DNA from: Haematobia irritans
Taxonomy: Eukaryota; Arthropoda; Insecta; Diptera; Muscidae
Direction: 5' to 3'
NCBI RefSeq assembly: GCF_050003625.1
Contig: NW_027445852.1
Span: forward strand, 744,001-808,000
DNA length: 64,000 nucleotides
This document shows positions 1 through 13,051 of the stretch, in pieces (positions within the stretch are counted from its first letter, which is position 1; each line of letters opens with the position of its first letter). Both the position numbers and the translations under genes were made by a program. A model generated the notes under the pieces. That model made no database searches and was not told the origin of the DNA. It was given only the letters and a program-made list of their open reading frames with translations.

Positions 1-1188
1 GAAAATCCTCAAAAAATAGAAATTTTTATATGAAAAACTTATTGTGGCCATAACTCCTTAAATATGCGTCCTAGAGCCAAAAGGACCTCAATTCGTGATC
101 ACTCCCAAAAAATCAAAATTTTGATGAAAATCCTCAAAAAATTGAAATTTTTATATGAAAAACTTATTTTGGCCATAACTCCTTAAATATGCGTCCTAGA
201 GCCAAAAGGACCTCAATTCGTGATCACTCCCAAAAAATCAAAATTTTGATGAAAATCCTCAAAAAATTGAAATTTTTATATGAAAAACTTATTTTGGCCA
301 TAACTCCTTAAATATGCGTCCTAGAGCCAAAAGGACCTCAATTCGTGACCATCCCCAAAAAATCAAAATTTTGATGAAAATCCTCAAAAAATTGAAATTT
401 TTATATGAAAAACTTATTTTGGCCATAACTCCTTAAATATGCGTCCTAGAGCCAAAAGGACCTCAATTCGTGATCACTCCCAAAAAATCAAAATTTTGAT
501 GAAAATCCTCAAAAAATTGAAATTTTTATATGAAAAACTTATTTTGGCCATAACTCCTTAAATATGCGTCCTAGAGCCAAAAGGACCTCAATTCGTGACC
601 ATCCCCAAAAAATCAAAATTTTGATGAAAATCCTCAAAAAATAGAAATTTTTATATGAAAAACTTATTGTGGCCATAACTCCTTAAATATGCGTCCTAGA
701 GCCAAAAGGACCTCAATTCGTGACCATCCCCAAAAAATCAAAATTTTGATGAAAATCCTCAAAAAATTGAAATTTTTATATGAAAAACTTATTTTGGCCA
801 TAACTCCTTAAATATGCGTCCTATAGCCAAAAGGACCTCAATTCGTGACCATCCCCAAAAAATCAAAATTTTGATGAAAATCCTCAGAAAATTGAAATTT
901 TTATATGAAAAACTTATTGTGGCCATAACTCCTTAAATATGCGTCCTAGAGCCAAAAGGACCTCAATTCGTGACCACCCCCAAAAAATCCAAATTTCGAC
1001 GAAAATCCTCAAAAAAATGAAATTTTTATATGAAAAACTTATTTTGGCCATAACTCCTTAAATATGCGTCCTAGAGCCAAAAGGACCTCAATTCGTGACC
1101 ATCCCCAAAAAATCAAAATTTTGATGAAAATCCTCAGAAAATTGAAATTTTTATATGAAAAACTTATTTTGGCCATAACTCCTTAAAT
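1..1188 (+). repeat. 1.19-kb HOR block, copy 1 of 3
   Basis: About 9.5 monomers with the order (junction TAG, GTGG), R, R, Q, R, Q-TAG-GTGG, Q, TATAG-Q-CAGAAAA-GTGG, P-TTTCGACG, Q-CAGAAAA. The same order returns at about 1,875 (offset 1,874) and about 5,125. The left end is cut by the window. At about 41-50 this copy has ATTGTGGCC where copy 2 has ATTTGGCC, one base shorter. Confidence 0.85.
64..188 (+). repeat. Representative type R monomer (TTTTGATG form)
   Basis: This is a standard 125-bp unit. It holds ATGCGTCCTAGAGCC at 1-15, GGACCTCAATTCGTGA at 20-35, the R box GATCACTCCC at 34-43, an A-run, the palindrome ATCAAAATTTTGAT at 49-62, a second A-run, an AT-rich dyad near 74-89, TATATGAAAAAC near 89-100, TTTTGGCC at 104-111 and CATAACTCCTTAAAT to the end. 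The R box creates the 8-bp palindrome GTGATCAC, which contains TGATCA. Most other monomers in the window can be described as substitutions on this pattern. Confidence 0.9.
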
Positions 1189-1264
1189 ATGCGTCCTAGA
1201 GCCAAAAGGACCTCAATTCGTGATCACTCCCAAAAAATCAAAATTTTGATGAAAATCCTCAAAA

Positions 1265-3718
1265 AATTTAAATTTTTATATGAAAAACTTATTTTGACCA
1301 CAACTCCTTAAATATGCGTCCTAGAGCCAAAAGGACCTCAATTCGTGATCACTCCCAAAAAATCAAAATTTTGATGAAAATCCTCAAAAAATTGAAATTT
1401 TTATATGAAAAACTTATTTTGGCCATAACTCCTTAAATATGCTTCCTAGAGCCAAAAGGACCTCAATTCGTGACCATCCCCAAAAAATCAAAATTTTGAT
1501 GAAAATCCTCAAAAAATTGAAATTTTATATGAAAAATTTATTGTGGCCATAACTCCTTAAATATGCGTCCTAGAGCCAAAAGGACCTCAATTCGTGATCA
1601 CTCCCAAAAAATCAAAATTTTGATGAAAATCCTCAAAAAATTGAAATTTTTATATGAAAAACTTATTTTGGCCATAACTCCTTAAATATGCGTCCTAGAG
1701 CCAAAAGGACCTCAATTCGTGACCATCCCCAAAAAATCAAAATTTTGATGAAAATCCTCAGAAAATTGAAATTTTTATATGAAAAACTTATTTTGGCCAT
1801 AACTCCTTAAATATGCGTCCTAGAGCCAAAAGGACCTCAATTCGTGACCATCCCCAAAAAATCAAAATTTTGATGAAAATCCTCAAAAAATAGAAATTTT
1901 TATATGAAAAACTTATTTGGCCATAACTCCTTAAATATGCGTCCTAGAGCCAAAAGGACCTCAATTCGTGATCACTCCCAAAAAATCAAAATTTTGATGA
2001 AAATCCTCAAAAAATTGAAATTTTTATATGAAAAACTTATTTTGGCCATAACTCCTTAAATATGCGTCCTAGAGCCAAAAGGACCTCAATTCGTGATCAC
2101 TCCCAAAAAATCAAAATTTTGATGAAAATCCTCAAAAAATTGAAATTTTTATATGAAAAACTTATTTTGGCCATAACTCCTTAAATATGCGTCCTAGAGC
2201 CAAAAGGACCTCAATTCGTGACCATCCCCAAAAAATCAAAATTTTGATGAAAATCCTCAAAAAATTGAAATTTTTATATGAAAAACTTATTTTGGCCATA
2301 ACTCCTTAAATATGCGTCCTAGAGCCAAAAGGACCTCAATTCGTGATCACTCCCAAAAAATCAAAATTTTGATGAAAATCCTCAAAAAATTGAAATTTTT
2401 ATATGAAAAACTTATTTTGGCCATAACTCCTTAAATATGCGTCCTAGAGCCAAAAGGACCTCAATTCGTGACCATCCCCAAAAAATCAAAATTTTGATGA
2501 AAATCCTCAAAAAATAGAAATTTTTATATGAAAAACTTATTGTGGCCATAACTCCTTAAATATGCGTCCTAGAGCCAAAAGGACCTCAATTCGTGACCAT
2601 CCCCAAAAAATCAAAATTTTGATGAAAATCCTCAAAAAATTGAAATTTTTATATGAAAAACTTATTTTGGCCATAACTCCTTAAATATGCGTCCTATAGC
2701 CAAAAGGACCTCAATTCGTGACCATCCCCAAAAAATCAAAATTTTGATGAAAATCCTCAGAAAATTGAAATTTTTATATGAAAAACTTATTGTGGCCATA
2801 ACTCCTTAAATATGCGTCCTAGAGCCAAAAGGACCTCAATTCGTGACCACCCCCAAAAAATCCAAATTTCGACGAAAATCCTCAAAAAAATGAAATTTTT
2901 ATATGAAAAACTTATTTTGGCCATAACTCCTTAAATATGCGTCCTAGAGCCAAAAGGACCTCAATTCGTGACCATCCCCAAAAAATCAAAATTTTGATGA
3001 AAATCCTCAGAAAATTGAAATTTTTATATGAAAAACTTATTTTGGCCATAACTCCTTAAATATGCGTCCTAGAGCCAAAAGGACCTCAATTCGTGACCAT
3101 CCCCAAAAAATCAAAATTTTGATGAAAATCCTCAGAAAATTGAAATTTTTATATGAAAAACTTATTTTGGCCATAACTCCTTAAATATGCTTCCTAGAGC
3201 CAAAAGGACCTCAATTCGTGACCATCCCCAAAAAATCAAAATTTTGATGAAAATCCTCAAAAAATTGAAATTTTTATATGAAAAACTTATTTTGGCCATA
3301 ACTCCTTAAATATGCGTCCTAGAGCCAAAAGGACCTCAATTCGTGACCATCCCCAAAAAATCAAAATTTTGATGAAAATCCTCAAAAAATTGAAATTTTT
3401 ATATGAAAAACTTATTTTGGCCATAACTCCTTAAATATGCGTCCTAGCGCCAAAAGGACCTCAATTCGTGACCATCCCCAAAAAATCCAAATTTCGACGA
3501 AAATCCTCAAAAAAATGAAATTTTTATATGAAAAACTTATTTTGGCCATAACTCCTTAAATATGCGTCCTAGAGCCAAAAGGACCTCAATTCGTGATCAC
3601 TCCCAAAAAATCAAAATTTTGATGAAAATCCTCAAAAAATTGAAATTTTTATATGAAAAACTTATTTTGGCCATAACTCCTTAAATATGCGTCCTAGAGC
3701 CAAAAGGACCTCAATTCG
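1265..3718 (+). repeat. 3.25-kb segmental duplication, left copy
   Basis: About 2.45 kb that matches 4,515-6,969 nearly base for base at an offset of 3,250, then 3,251 after the ATTTGG/ATTGTGG indel near 1,917. Shared private markers include the short AATTTTATAT plus AAAAATTTATTGTGG near 1,528/4,778, the GCT monomers at about 1,441/4,691 and 3,190/6,441, and TAGCG at 3,445/6,696. Homology ends near 3,719, where this copy enters an R monomer with ACAAAATC and GACAATCC. Confidence 0.85.
1875..3062 (+). repeat. 1.19-kb HOR block, copy 2 of 3
   Basis: This block has the same monomer order as 1-1188, with the TATAG monomer near 2,694 and the TTTCGACG monomer near 2,850-2,875. After about 3,063 the two copies part: copy 1 continues with an R monomer ending TTTGACCACAACT, and copy 2 with another Q-CAGAAAA monomer. 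It lies wholly inside the larger duplication at 1,265-3,718. Confidence 0.85.
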
Positions 3719-4514
3719 TGATCACTCCCACAAAATCAAAATTTTGATGACAATCCTCAAAAAAATGAAATTTTTATATGAAAAACTTATTTTGGCCATA
3801 ACTCCTTAAATATGCGTCCTAGAGCCAAAAGGACCTCAATTCGTGATCACTCCCAAAAAATCCAAATTTCGACGAAAATCCTCAAAAAATTGAAATTTTT
3901 ATATGAAAAATTTATTTTGGCCATAACTCCTTAAATATGCGTCCTAGAGCCAAAAGGACCTCAATTCGTGACCATCCCCAAAAAATCAAAATTTTGATGA
4001 AAATCCTCAGAAAATTGAAATTTTTATATGAAAAACTTATTTTGGCCATAACTCCTTAAATATGCGTCCTAGAGCCAAAAGGACCTCAATTCGTGACCAC
4101 CCCCAAAAAATCCAAATTTCGACGAAAATCCTCAAAAAAATTGAAATTTTTATATGAAAAACTTATTTTGGGCCATAACTCCTTAAATATGCGTCCTAGA
4201 GCCAAAAGGACCTCAATTCGTGACCACCCCCAAAAAATCCAAATTTCGACGAACATCCTCAAAAAAATGAAATTTTTATATGAAAAACTTATTTGGGCCA
4301 TAACTCCTTAAATATGCGTCCTAGAGCCAAAAGGACCTCAATTCGTGACCATCCCCAAAAAATCAAAATTTTGATGAAAATCCTCAAAAAATTTAAATTT
4401 TTATATGAAAAACTTATTTTGGCCATAACTCCTTAAATATGCTTCCTAGAGCCAAAAGGACCTCAATTCGTGACCATCCCCAAAAAATCAAAATTTTGAT
4501 GAAAATCCTCAAAA
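3719..4514 (+). repeat. Linker monomers between the 3.25-kb copies
   Basis: About six monomers not shared with the right-hand copy: R with ACAAAATC/GACAATCC, R with TTTCGACG, Q-CAGAAAA, then two P-TTTCGACG monomers with the extra G (TTGGGCC). The second of these carries GAACATCC. Two Q monomers with the AATTTAAAT junction follow. The two GGG monomers keep one frame open over about 4,086-4,311. Nothing non-satellite is present. Confidence 0.8.
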
Positions 4515-6969
4515 AATTTAAATTTTTATATGAAAAACTTATTTTGGCCACAACTCCTTAAATATGCGTCCTAGAGCCAAAAGGACCTCAATTCGTGATC
4601 ACTCCCAAAAAATCAAAATTTTGATGAAAATCCTCAAAAAATTGAAATTTTTATATGAAAAACTTATTTTGGCCATAACTCCTTAAATATGCTTCCTAGA
4701 GCCAAAAGGACCTCAATTCGTGACCATCCCCAAAAAATCAAAATTTTGATGAAAATCCTCAAAAAATTGAAATTTTATATGAAAAATTTATTGTGGCCAT
4801 AACTCCTTAAATATGCGTCCTAGAGCCAAAAGGACCTCAATTCGTGATCACTCCCAAAAAATCAAAATTTTGATGAAAATCCTCAAAAAATTGAAATTTT
4901 TATATGAAAAACTTATTTTGGCCATAACTCCTTAAATATGCGTCCTAGAGCCAAAAGGACCTCAATTCGTGACCATCCCCAAAAAATCAAAATTTTGATG
5001 AAAATCCTCAGAAAATTGAAATTTTTATATGAAAAACTTATTTTGGCCATAACTCCTTAAATATGCGTCCTAGAGCCAAAAGGACCTCAATTCGTGACCA
5101 TCCCCAAAAAATCAAAATTTTGATGAAAATCCTCAAAAAATAGAAATTTTTATATGAAAAACTTATTGTGGCCATAACTCCTTAAATATGCGTCCTAGAG
5201 CCAAAAGGACCTCAATTCGTGATCACTCCCAAAAAATCAAAATTTTGATGAAAATCCTCAAAAAATTGAAATTTTTATATGAAAAACTTATTTTGGCCAT
5301 AACTCCTTAAATATGCGTCCTAGAGCCAAAAGGACCTCAATTCGTGATCACTCCCAAAAAATCAAAATTTTGATGAAAATCCTCAAAAAATTGAAATTTT
5401 TATATGAAAAACTTATTTTGGCCATAACTCCTTAAATATGCGTCCTAGAGCCAAAAGGACCTCAATTCGTGACCATCCCCAAAAAATCAAAATTTTGATG
5501 AAAATCCTCAAAAAATTGAAATTTTTATATGAAAAACTTATTTTGGCCATAACTCCTTAAATATGCGTCCTAGAGCCAAAAGGACCTCAATTCGTGATCA
5601 CTCCCAAAAAATCAAAATTTTGATGAAAATCCTCAAAAAATTGAAATTTTTATATGAAAAACTTATTTTGGCCATAACTCCTTAAATATGCGTCCTAGAG
5701 CCAAAAGGACCTCAATTCGTGACCATCCCCAAAAAATCAAAATTTTGATGAAAATCCTCAAAAAATAGAAATTTTTATATGAAAAACTTATTGTGGCCAT
5801 AACTCCTTAAATATGCGTCCTAGAGCCAAAAGGACCTCAATTCGTGACCATCCCCAAAAAATCAAAATTTTGATGAAAATCCTCAAAAAATTGAAATTTT
5901 TATATGAAAAACTTATTTTGGCCATAACTCCTTAAATATGCGTCCTATAGCCAAAAGGACCTCAATTCGTGACCATCCCCAAAAAATCAAAATTTTGATG
6001 AAAATCCTCAGAAAATTGAAATTTTTATATGAAAAACTTATTGTGGCCATAACTCCTTAAATATGCGTCCTAGAGCCAAAAGGACCTCAATTCGTGACCA
6101 CCCCCAAAAAATCCAAATTTCGACGAAAATCCTCAAAAAAATGAAATTTTTATATGAAAAACTTATTTTGGCCATAACTCCTTAAATATGCGTCCTAGAG
6201 CCAAAAGGACCTCAATTCGTGACCATCCCCAAAAAATCAAAATTTTGATGAAAATCCTCAGAAAATTGAAATTTTTATATGAAAAACTTATTTTGGCCAT
6301 AACTCCTTAAATATGCGTCCTAGAGCCAAAAGGACCTCAATTCGTGACCATCCCCAAAAAATCAAAATTTTGATGAAAATCCTCAGAAAATTGAAATTTT
6401 TATATGAAAAACTTATTTTGGCCATAACTCCTTAAATATGCTTCCTAGAGCCAAAAGGACCTCAATTCGTGACCATCCCCAAGAAATCAAAATTTTGATG
6501 AAAATCCTCAAAAAATTGAAATTTTTATATGAAAAACTTATTTTGGCCATAACTCCTTAAATATGCGTCCTAGAGCCAAAAGGACCTCAATTCGTGACCA
6601 TCCCCAAAAAATCAAAATTTTGATGAAAATCCTCAAAAAATTGAAATTTTTATATGAAAAACTTATTTTGGCCATAACTCCTTAAATATGCGTCCTAGCG
6701 CCAAAAGGACCTCAATTCGTGACCATCCCCAAAAAATCCAAATTTCGACGAAAATCCTCAAAAAAATGAAATTTTTATATGAAAAACTTATTTTGGCCAT
6801 AACTCCTTAAATATGCGTCCTAGAGCCAAAAGGACCTCAATTCGTGATCACTCCCAAAAAATCAAAATTTTGATGAAAATCCTCAAAAAATTGAAATTTT
6901 TATATGAAAAACTTATTTTGGCCATAACTCCTTAAATATGCGTCCTAGAGCCAAAAGGACCTCAATTCG
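4515..6969 (+). repeat. 3.25-kb segmental duplication, right copy
   Basis: Right copy of 1,265-3,718. Differences visible by eye include GGCCACAAC for GACCACAAC at about 4,545, the GTGG indel near 5,167 and CAAGAAATC for CAAAAAATC at about 6,481. Homology stops near 6,969, where this copy enters a run of P-TTTCGACG monomers. With so few differences in about 2.45 kb, the duplication looks recent or homogenised. Confidence 0.85.
5125..6312 (+). repeat. 1.19-kb HOR block, copy 3 of 3
   Basis: Third occurrence of the block, exactly 3,250 bp after copy 2 at its start. It keeps the GTGG form at about 5,165-5,171 that copy 1 has and copy 2 lost. Copy 3 therefore cannot be a recent unmodified copy of copy 2 unless copy 2 lost the base afterwards. 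Confidence 0.82.
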
Positions 6970-8060
6970 TGACCACCCCCAAAAAATCCAAATTTCGACG
7001 AAAATCCTCAAAAAATTGAAGTTTTTATATGAAAAACTTATTTTGGCCATAACTCCTTAAATATGCGTCCTATAGCCAAAAGGACCTCAATTCGTGACCA
7101 CCCCCAAAAAATCCAAATTTCGACGAAAATCCTCCAAAAAATGAAATTTTTATATGAGAAACTTATTTTGGCCATAACTCCTTAAATATGCGTCCTAGAG
7201 CCAAAAGGACCTCAATTCGTGACCACCCCCAATAAATCCAAATTTCGACGAAAATCCTCAAAAAATTGAAATTTTATATGAAAAACTTATTTTGGCCATA
7301 ACTCCTTAAATATGCGTCCTAGAGCCAAAAGGACCTCAATTCGTGACCACCCCCAAAAAATCCAAATTTCGACGAAAATCCTCAAAAAATTGAAATTTTT
7401 ATATGAAAAACTTATTTTGGCCACAACTCCTTAAATATGCGTCCTAGAGCCAAAAGGACCTCAATTCGTGACCACCCCCAAAAAATCAAAATTTCGACGA
7501 AAATCCTCAAAAAAATGAAATTTTTATATGAAAAACTTATTTTGGCCACAACTCCTTAAATATGCGTCCTAGAGCCAAAAGGACCTCAATTCGTGACCAT
7601 CCCCAAAAAATCAAAATTTTGATGAAAATCCTCAAAAAATTGAAATTTTATATGAAAAACTTATTTTGGCCATAACTCCTTAAATATGCGTCCTAGCGCC
7701 AAAAGGACCTCAATTCGTGACCATCCCCAAAAAATCAAAATTTTGATGAAAATCCTCAGAAAATTGAAATTTTTATATGAAAAACTTATTTTGGCCATAA
7801 CTCCTTAAATATGCGTCCTAGAGCCAAAAGGACCTCAATTCGTGACCACCCCCAAAAAATCAAAATTTCGACGAAAATCCTCAAAAAATTGAAATTTTAT
7901 ATGAAAAACTTATTTTGGCCATAACTCCTTAAATATGCGTCCTAGAGCCAAAAGGACCTCAATTCGTGATCACTCCCAAAAAATCAAAATTTCGACGAAA
8001 ATCCTCAAAAAATTGAAATTTTTATATGAAAAACTTATTTTGGGCCATAACTCCTTAAAT
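6970..8060 (+). repeat. TTTCGACG-rich monomers, no clear HOR
   Basis: About nine monomers, mostly type P with TTTCGACG. They include AATAAATCC at about 7,231, CCACAACT at about 7,421 and 7,545, TAGCG at about 7,690, and an R box joined to TTTCGACG at about 7,969-7,997, an uncommon recombinant. The last monomer has the extra G and keeps a frame open into the next unit. Composition changes sharply from the TTTTGATG-rich array on the left. Confidence 0.75.
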
Positions 8061-10807
8061 ATGCGTCCTAGAGCCAAAAGGACCTCAATTCGTGACCATC
8101 CCCAAAAAATCAAAATTTTGATGAAATCCTCAAAAAATTGAAATTTATATGAAAAACTTATTTTGGGCCATAACTCCTTAAATATGCGTCCTAGAGCCAA
8201 AAGGACCTCAATTCGTGACCACCCCCTAAAAATCCAAATTTCGACGAAAATCCTCAAAAAATTGAAATTTTTATATGAAAAACTTATTTTGGCCATAACT
8301 CCTTAAATATGCGTCCTAGAGCCAAAAGGACCTCAATTCGTGACCACCCCCAAAAAATCCAAATTTCGACGAAAATCCTCAAAAAATTGAAATTTTTATA
8401 TGAAAAACTTATTTTGGCCATAACTCCTTAAATATGCGTCCTAGAGCCAAAAGGACCTCAATTCGTGACCATCCCCAAAAAATCAAAATTTTGATGAAAA
8501 TCCTCAGAAAATTGAAATTTTTATATGAAAAACTTATTTTGGCCATAACTCCTTAAATATGCGTCCTAGAGCCAAAAGGACCTCAATTCGTGATCACTCC
8601 CAAAAAATCAAAATTTTGATGAAAATCCTCAAAAAATTTAAATTTTTATATGAAAAACTTATTTTGGCCATAACTCCTTAAATATGCGTCCTAGAGCCAA
8701 AAGGAACTCAATTCGTGACCATCCCCAAAAAATCAAAATTTTGATGAAAATCCTCAAAAAATTTAAATTTTTATATGAAAAACTTATTTTGGCCATAACT
8801 CCTTAAATATGCGTCCTATAGCCAAAAGGACCTCAATTCGTGATCACTCCCAAAAAATCAAAATTTTGATGAAAATCCTCAAAAAATTGAAATTTTTATA
8901 TAAAAAACTTATTTTGGCCATAACTCCTTAAATATGCGTCCTAGAGCCAAAAGGACCTCAATTCGTGACCACCCCCAAAAAATCAAAATTTCGACGAAAA
9001 TCCTCAAAAAAATGAAATTTTTATATGAAAAACTTATTTTGGCCATAACTCCTTAAATATGCGTCCTAGAGCCAAAAGGACCTCAATTCGTGACCACCCC
9101 CAAAAAATCAAAATTTCGACGAAAATCCTCAAAAAAATGAAATTTTTATATGAAAAACTTATTTTGGCCATAACTCCTTAAATATGCGTCCTAGAGCCAA
9201 AAGGACCTCAATTCGTGACCATCCCCAAAAAATCAAAATTTCGACGAAAATCCTCAAAAAAATGAAATTTTTATATGAAAAACTTATTTTGCCCATAACT
9301 CCTTAAATATGCGTCCTAGAGCCAAAAGGACCTCAATTCGTGACCACCCCCAAAAAATCCAAATTTCGACGAACATCCTCAAAAAAATGAAATTTTTATA
9401 TGAAAAACTTATTTTGGCCATAACTCCTTAAATATGCGTCCTAGAGCCAAAAGGACCTCAATTCGTGATCACTCCCACAAAATCAAAATTTTGATGACAA
9501 TCCTCAAAAAAATGAAATTTTTATATGAAAAACTTATTTTGGCCATAACTCCTTAAATATGCGTCCTAGAGCCAAAAGGACCTCAATTCGTGATCACTCC
9601 CAAAAAATCAAAATTTTGATGAAAATCCTCAAAAAATAGAAATTTTTATATGAAAAACTTATTTTGGCCACAACTCCTTAAATATGCGTCCTATAGCCAA
9701 AAGGACCTCAATTCGTGACCACCCCCTAAAAATCCAAATTTCGACGAAAATCCTCAAAAAATTGAAATTTTTATATGAAAAACTTATTTTGGCCATAACT
9801 CCTTAAATATGCGTCCTAGAGCCAAAAGGACCTCAATTCGTGATCACTCCCAAAAAATCAAAATTTTGATGAAAATCCTCAAAAAATTGAAATTTTTATA
9901 TGAAAAACTTATTTTGGCCATAACTCCTTAAATATGCTTCCTAGAGCCAAAAGGACCTCAATTCGTGACCACCCCCAAAAAATCAAAATTTTGATGAAAA
10001 TCCTCAAAAAATTGAAATTTTTATATGAAAAACTTATTGTGGCCATAACTCCTTAAATATGCTTCCTAGAGCCAAAAGGACCTCAATTCGTGACCACTCC
10101 CACAAAATCAAAATTTTGATGACAATCCTCAAAAAATTGAAATTTTTATATGAAAAACTTATTTTGGCCATAACTCCTTAAATATGCGTCCTATAGCCAA
10201 AAGGACCTCAATTCGTGATCACTCCCACAAAATCAAAATTTTGATGAAAATCCTCAAAAAATTGAAATTTTTATATAAAAAACTTATTTTGGCCATAACT
10301 CCTTAAATATGCGTCCTAGAGCCAAAAGGACCTCAATTCGTGACCACCCCCAAAAAATCAAAATTTTGATGACAATCCTCAAAAAATTGAAATTTTATAT
10401 GAAAAACTTATTTTGGCCATAACTCCTTAAATATGCGTCCTAGAGCCAAAAGGACCTCAATTCGTGATCACTCCCAAAAAATCAAAATTTTGATGAAAAT
10501 CCTCAAAAAATTGAAATTTTATATGAAAAATGTATTTTGGCCATAACTCCTTAAATATGCGTCCTAGAGCCAAAAGGACCTCAATTCGTGACCATCCCCA
10601 AAAAATCAAAATTTTGATGAAAATCCTCAAAAAATTTAAATTTTTATATGAAAAACTTATTTTGGGCCATAACTCCTTAAATATGCGTCCTAGCGCCAAA
10701 AGGACCTCAATTCGTGACCATCCCCAAAAAATCAAAATTTTGATGAAAATCCTCAAAAAATTTAAATTTTTATATGAAAAACTTATTTTGGCCATAACTC
10801 CTTAAAT
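8061..10807 (+). repeat. HOR anchored on the Q/GAAATCC monomer: 22-mer copy (2,747 bp)
   Basis: The anchor is a Q monomer with GAAATCC, AAATTTATATG and the extra G. It is followed by P with CCCCTAAAAATCC, P, Q-CAGAAAA, R, Q with GGAACTC (8,704), TATAG-R with TATATAAAAAAC, P, P, Q with GCCC, P with GAACATCC, R-ACAAAATC, R-TAG with CACAACT, TATAG-P with CCTAAAAATCC, R, GCT-P, GCT-R-ACAAAATC, TATAG-R, P-GACAATCC, R with AAAAATGTA, Q-GGG and TAGCG-Q. That is 22 monomers before the anchor returns at 10,808. Confidence 0.82.
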
Positions 10808-13051
10808 ATGCGTCCTATAGCCAAAAGGACCTCAATTCGTGACCATCCCCAAAAAATCAAAATTTTGATGAAATCCTCAAAAAATTGAAATTTATATGAA
10901 AAACTTATTTTGGGCCATAACTCCTTAAATATGCGTCCTAGAGCCAAAAGGACCTCAATTCGTGACCACCCCCTAAAAATCCAAATTTCGACGAAAATCC
11001 TCAAAAAATTGAAATTTTTATATGAAAAACTTATTTTGGCCATAACTCCTTAAATATGCGTCCTAGAGCCAAAAGGACCTCAATTCGTGATCACTCCCAA
11101 AAAATCAAAATTTTGATGAAAATCCTCAAAAAATTGAAATTTTTATATGAAAAACTTATTTTGGCCATAACTCCTTAAATATGCGTCCTAGAGCCAAAAG
11201 GAACTCAATTCGTGACCATCCCCAAAAAATCAAAATTTTGATGAAAATCCTCAAAAAATTTAAATTTTTATATGAAAAACTTATTTTGGCCATAACTCCT
11301 TAAATATGCGTCCTATAGCCAAAAGGACCTCAATTCGTGATCACTCCCAAAAAATCAAAATTTTGATGAAAATCCTCAAAAAATTGAAATTTTTATATAA
11401 AAAACTTATTTTGGCCATAACTCCTTAAATATGCGTCCTAGAGCCAAAAGGACCTCAATTCGTGACCACCCCCAAAAAATCCAAATTTCGACGAAAATCC
11501 TCAAAAAAATGAAATTTTTATATGAAAAACTTATTTTGGCCATAACTCCTTAAATATGCGTCCTAGAGCCAAAAGGACCTCAATTCGTGATCACTCCCAA
11601 AAAATCAAAATTTCGACGAAAATCCTCAAAAAAATGAAATTTTTATATGAAAAACTTATTTTGGCCATAACTCCTTAAATATGCGTCCTAGAGCCAAAAG
11701 GACCTCAATTCGTGACCATCCCCAAAAAATCAAAATTTCGACGAAAATCCTCAAAAAAATGAAATTTTTATATGAAAAACTTATTTTGGCCATAACTCCT
11801 TAAATATGCGTCCTAGAGCCAAAAGGACCTCAATTCGTGACCACCCCCAAAAAATCCAAATTTTGATGAAATCCTCAAAAAATTGAAATTTTATATGAAA
11901 AACTTATTTTGGCCATAACTCCTTAAATATGCGTCCTAGAGCCAAAAGGACCTCAATTCGTGATCACTCCCAAAAAATCAAAATTTTGATGAAAATCCTC
12001 AAAAAATTGAAATTTTATATGAAAAATTTATTTTGGCCATAACTCCTTAAATATGCGTCCTAGAGCCAAAAGGACCTCAATTCGTGATCACTCCCAAAAA
12101 ATCAAAATTTTGATGAAAATCCTCAAAAAATAGAAATTTTTATATGAAAAACTTATTTTGGCCACAACTCCTTAAATATGCGTCCTATAGCCAAAAGGAC
12201 CTCAATTCGTGACCACCCCCTAAAAATCCAAATTTCGACGAAAATCCTCAAAAAATTGAAATTTTTATATGAAAAACTTATTTTGGCCATAACTCCTTAA
12301 ATATGCGTCCTAGAGCCAAAAGGACCTCAATTCGTGATCACTCCCAAAAAATCAAAATTTTGATGAAAATCCTCAAAAAATTGAAATTTTTATATGAAAA
12401 ACTTATTTTGGCCATAACTCCTTAAATATGCTTCCTAGAGCCAAAAGGACCTCAATTCGTGACCACCCCCAAAAAATCAAAATTTTGATGAAAATCCTCA
12501 AAAAATTGAAATTTTTATATAAAAAACTTATTTTGGCCATAACTCCTTAAATATGCTTCCTAGAGCCAAAAGGACCTCAATTCGTGATCACTCCCACAAA
12601 ATCAAAATTTTGATGACAATCCTCAAAAAATTGAAATTTTATATGAAAAACTTATTTTGGCCATAACTCCTTAAATATGCGTCCTAGAGCCAAAAGGACC
12701 TCAATTCGTGATCACTCCCAAAAAATCAAAATTTTGATGAAAATCCTCAAAAAATTGAAATTTTATATGAAAAATTTATTTTGGCCATAACTCCTTAAAT
12801 ATGCGTCCTAGAGCCAAAAGGACCTCAATTCGTGACCATCCCCAAAAAATCAAAATTTTGATGAAAATCCTCAAAAAATTTAAATTTTTATATGAAAAAC
12901 TTATTTTGGGCCATAACTCCTTAAATATGCGTCCTAGCGCCAAAAGGACCTCAATTCGTGACCATCCCCAAAAAATCAAAATTTTGATGAAAATCCTCAA
13001 AAAATTTAAATGTTTATATGAAAAACTTATTTTGGCCATAACTCCTTAAAT
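10808..13051 (+). repeat. HOR anchored on the Q/GAAATCC monomer: 18-mer copy (2,244 bp)
   Basis: This copy keeps the order of the 22-mer but lacks two monomers near its start (P, Q-CAGAAAA) and the pair TATAG-R/P-GACAATCC near its end. GGAACTC recurs at 11,201 (offset about 2,497) and the CACAACT/TATAG/CCTAAAAATCC trio at 12,155-12,230 (offset 2,494). Private changes include TTTTGATGAAATCC in a P-TCC monomer near 11,860 and AAATGTTTATATG near 13,010. Confidence 0.8.
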
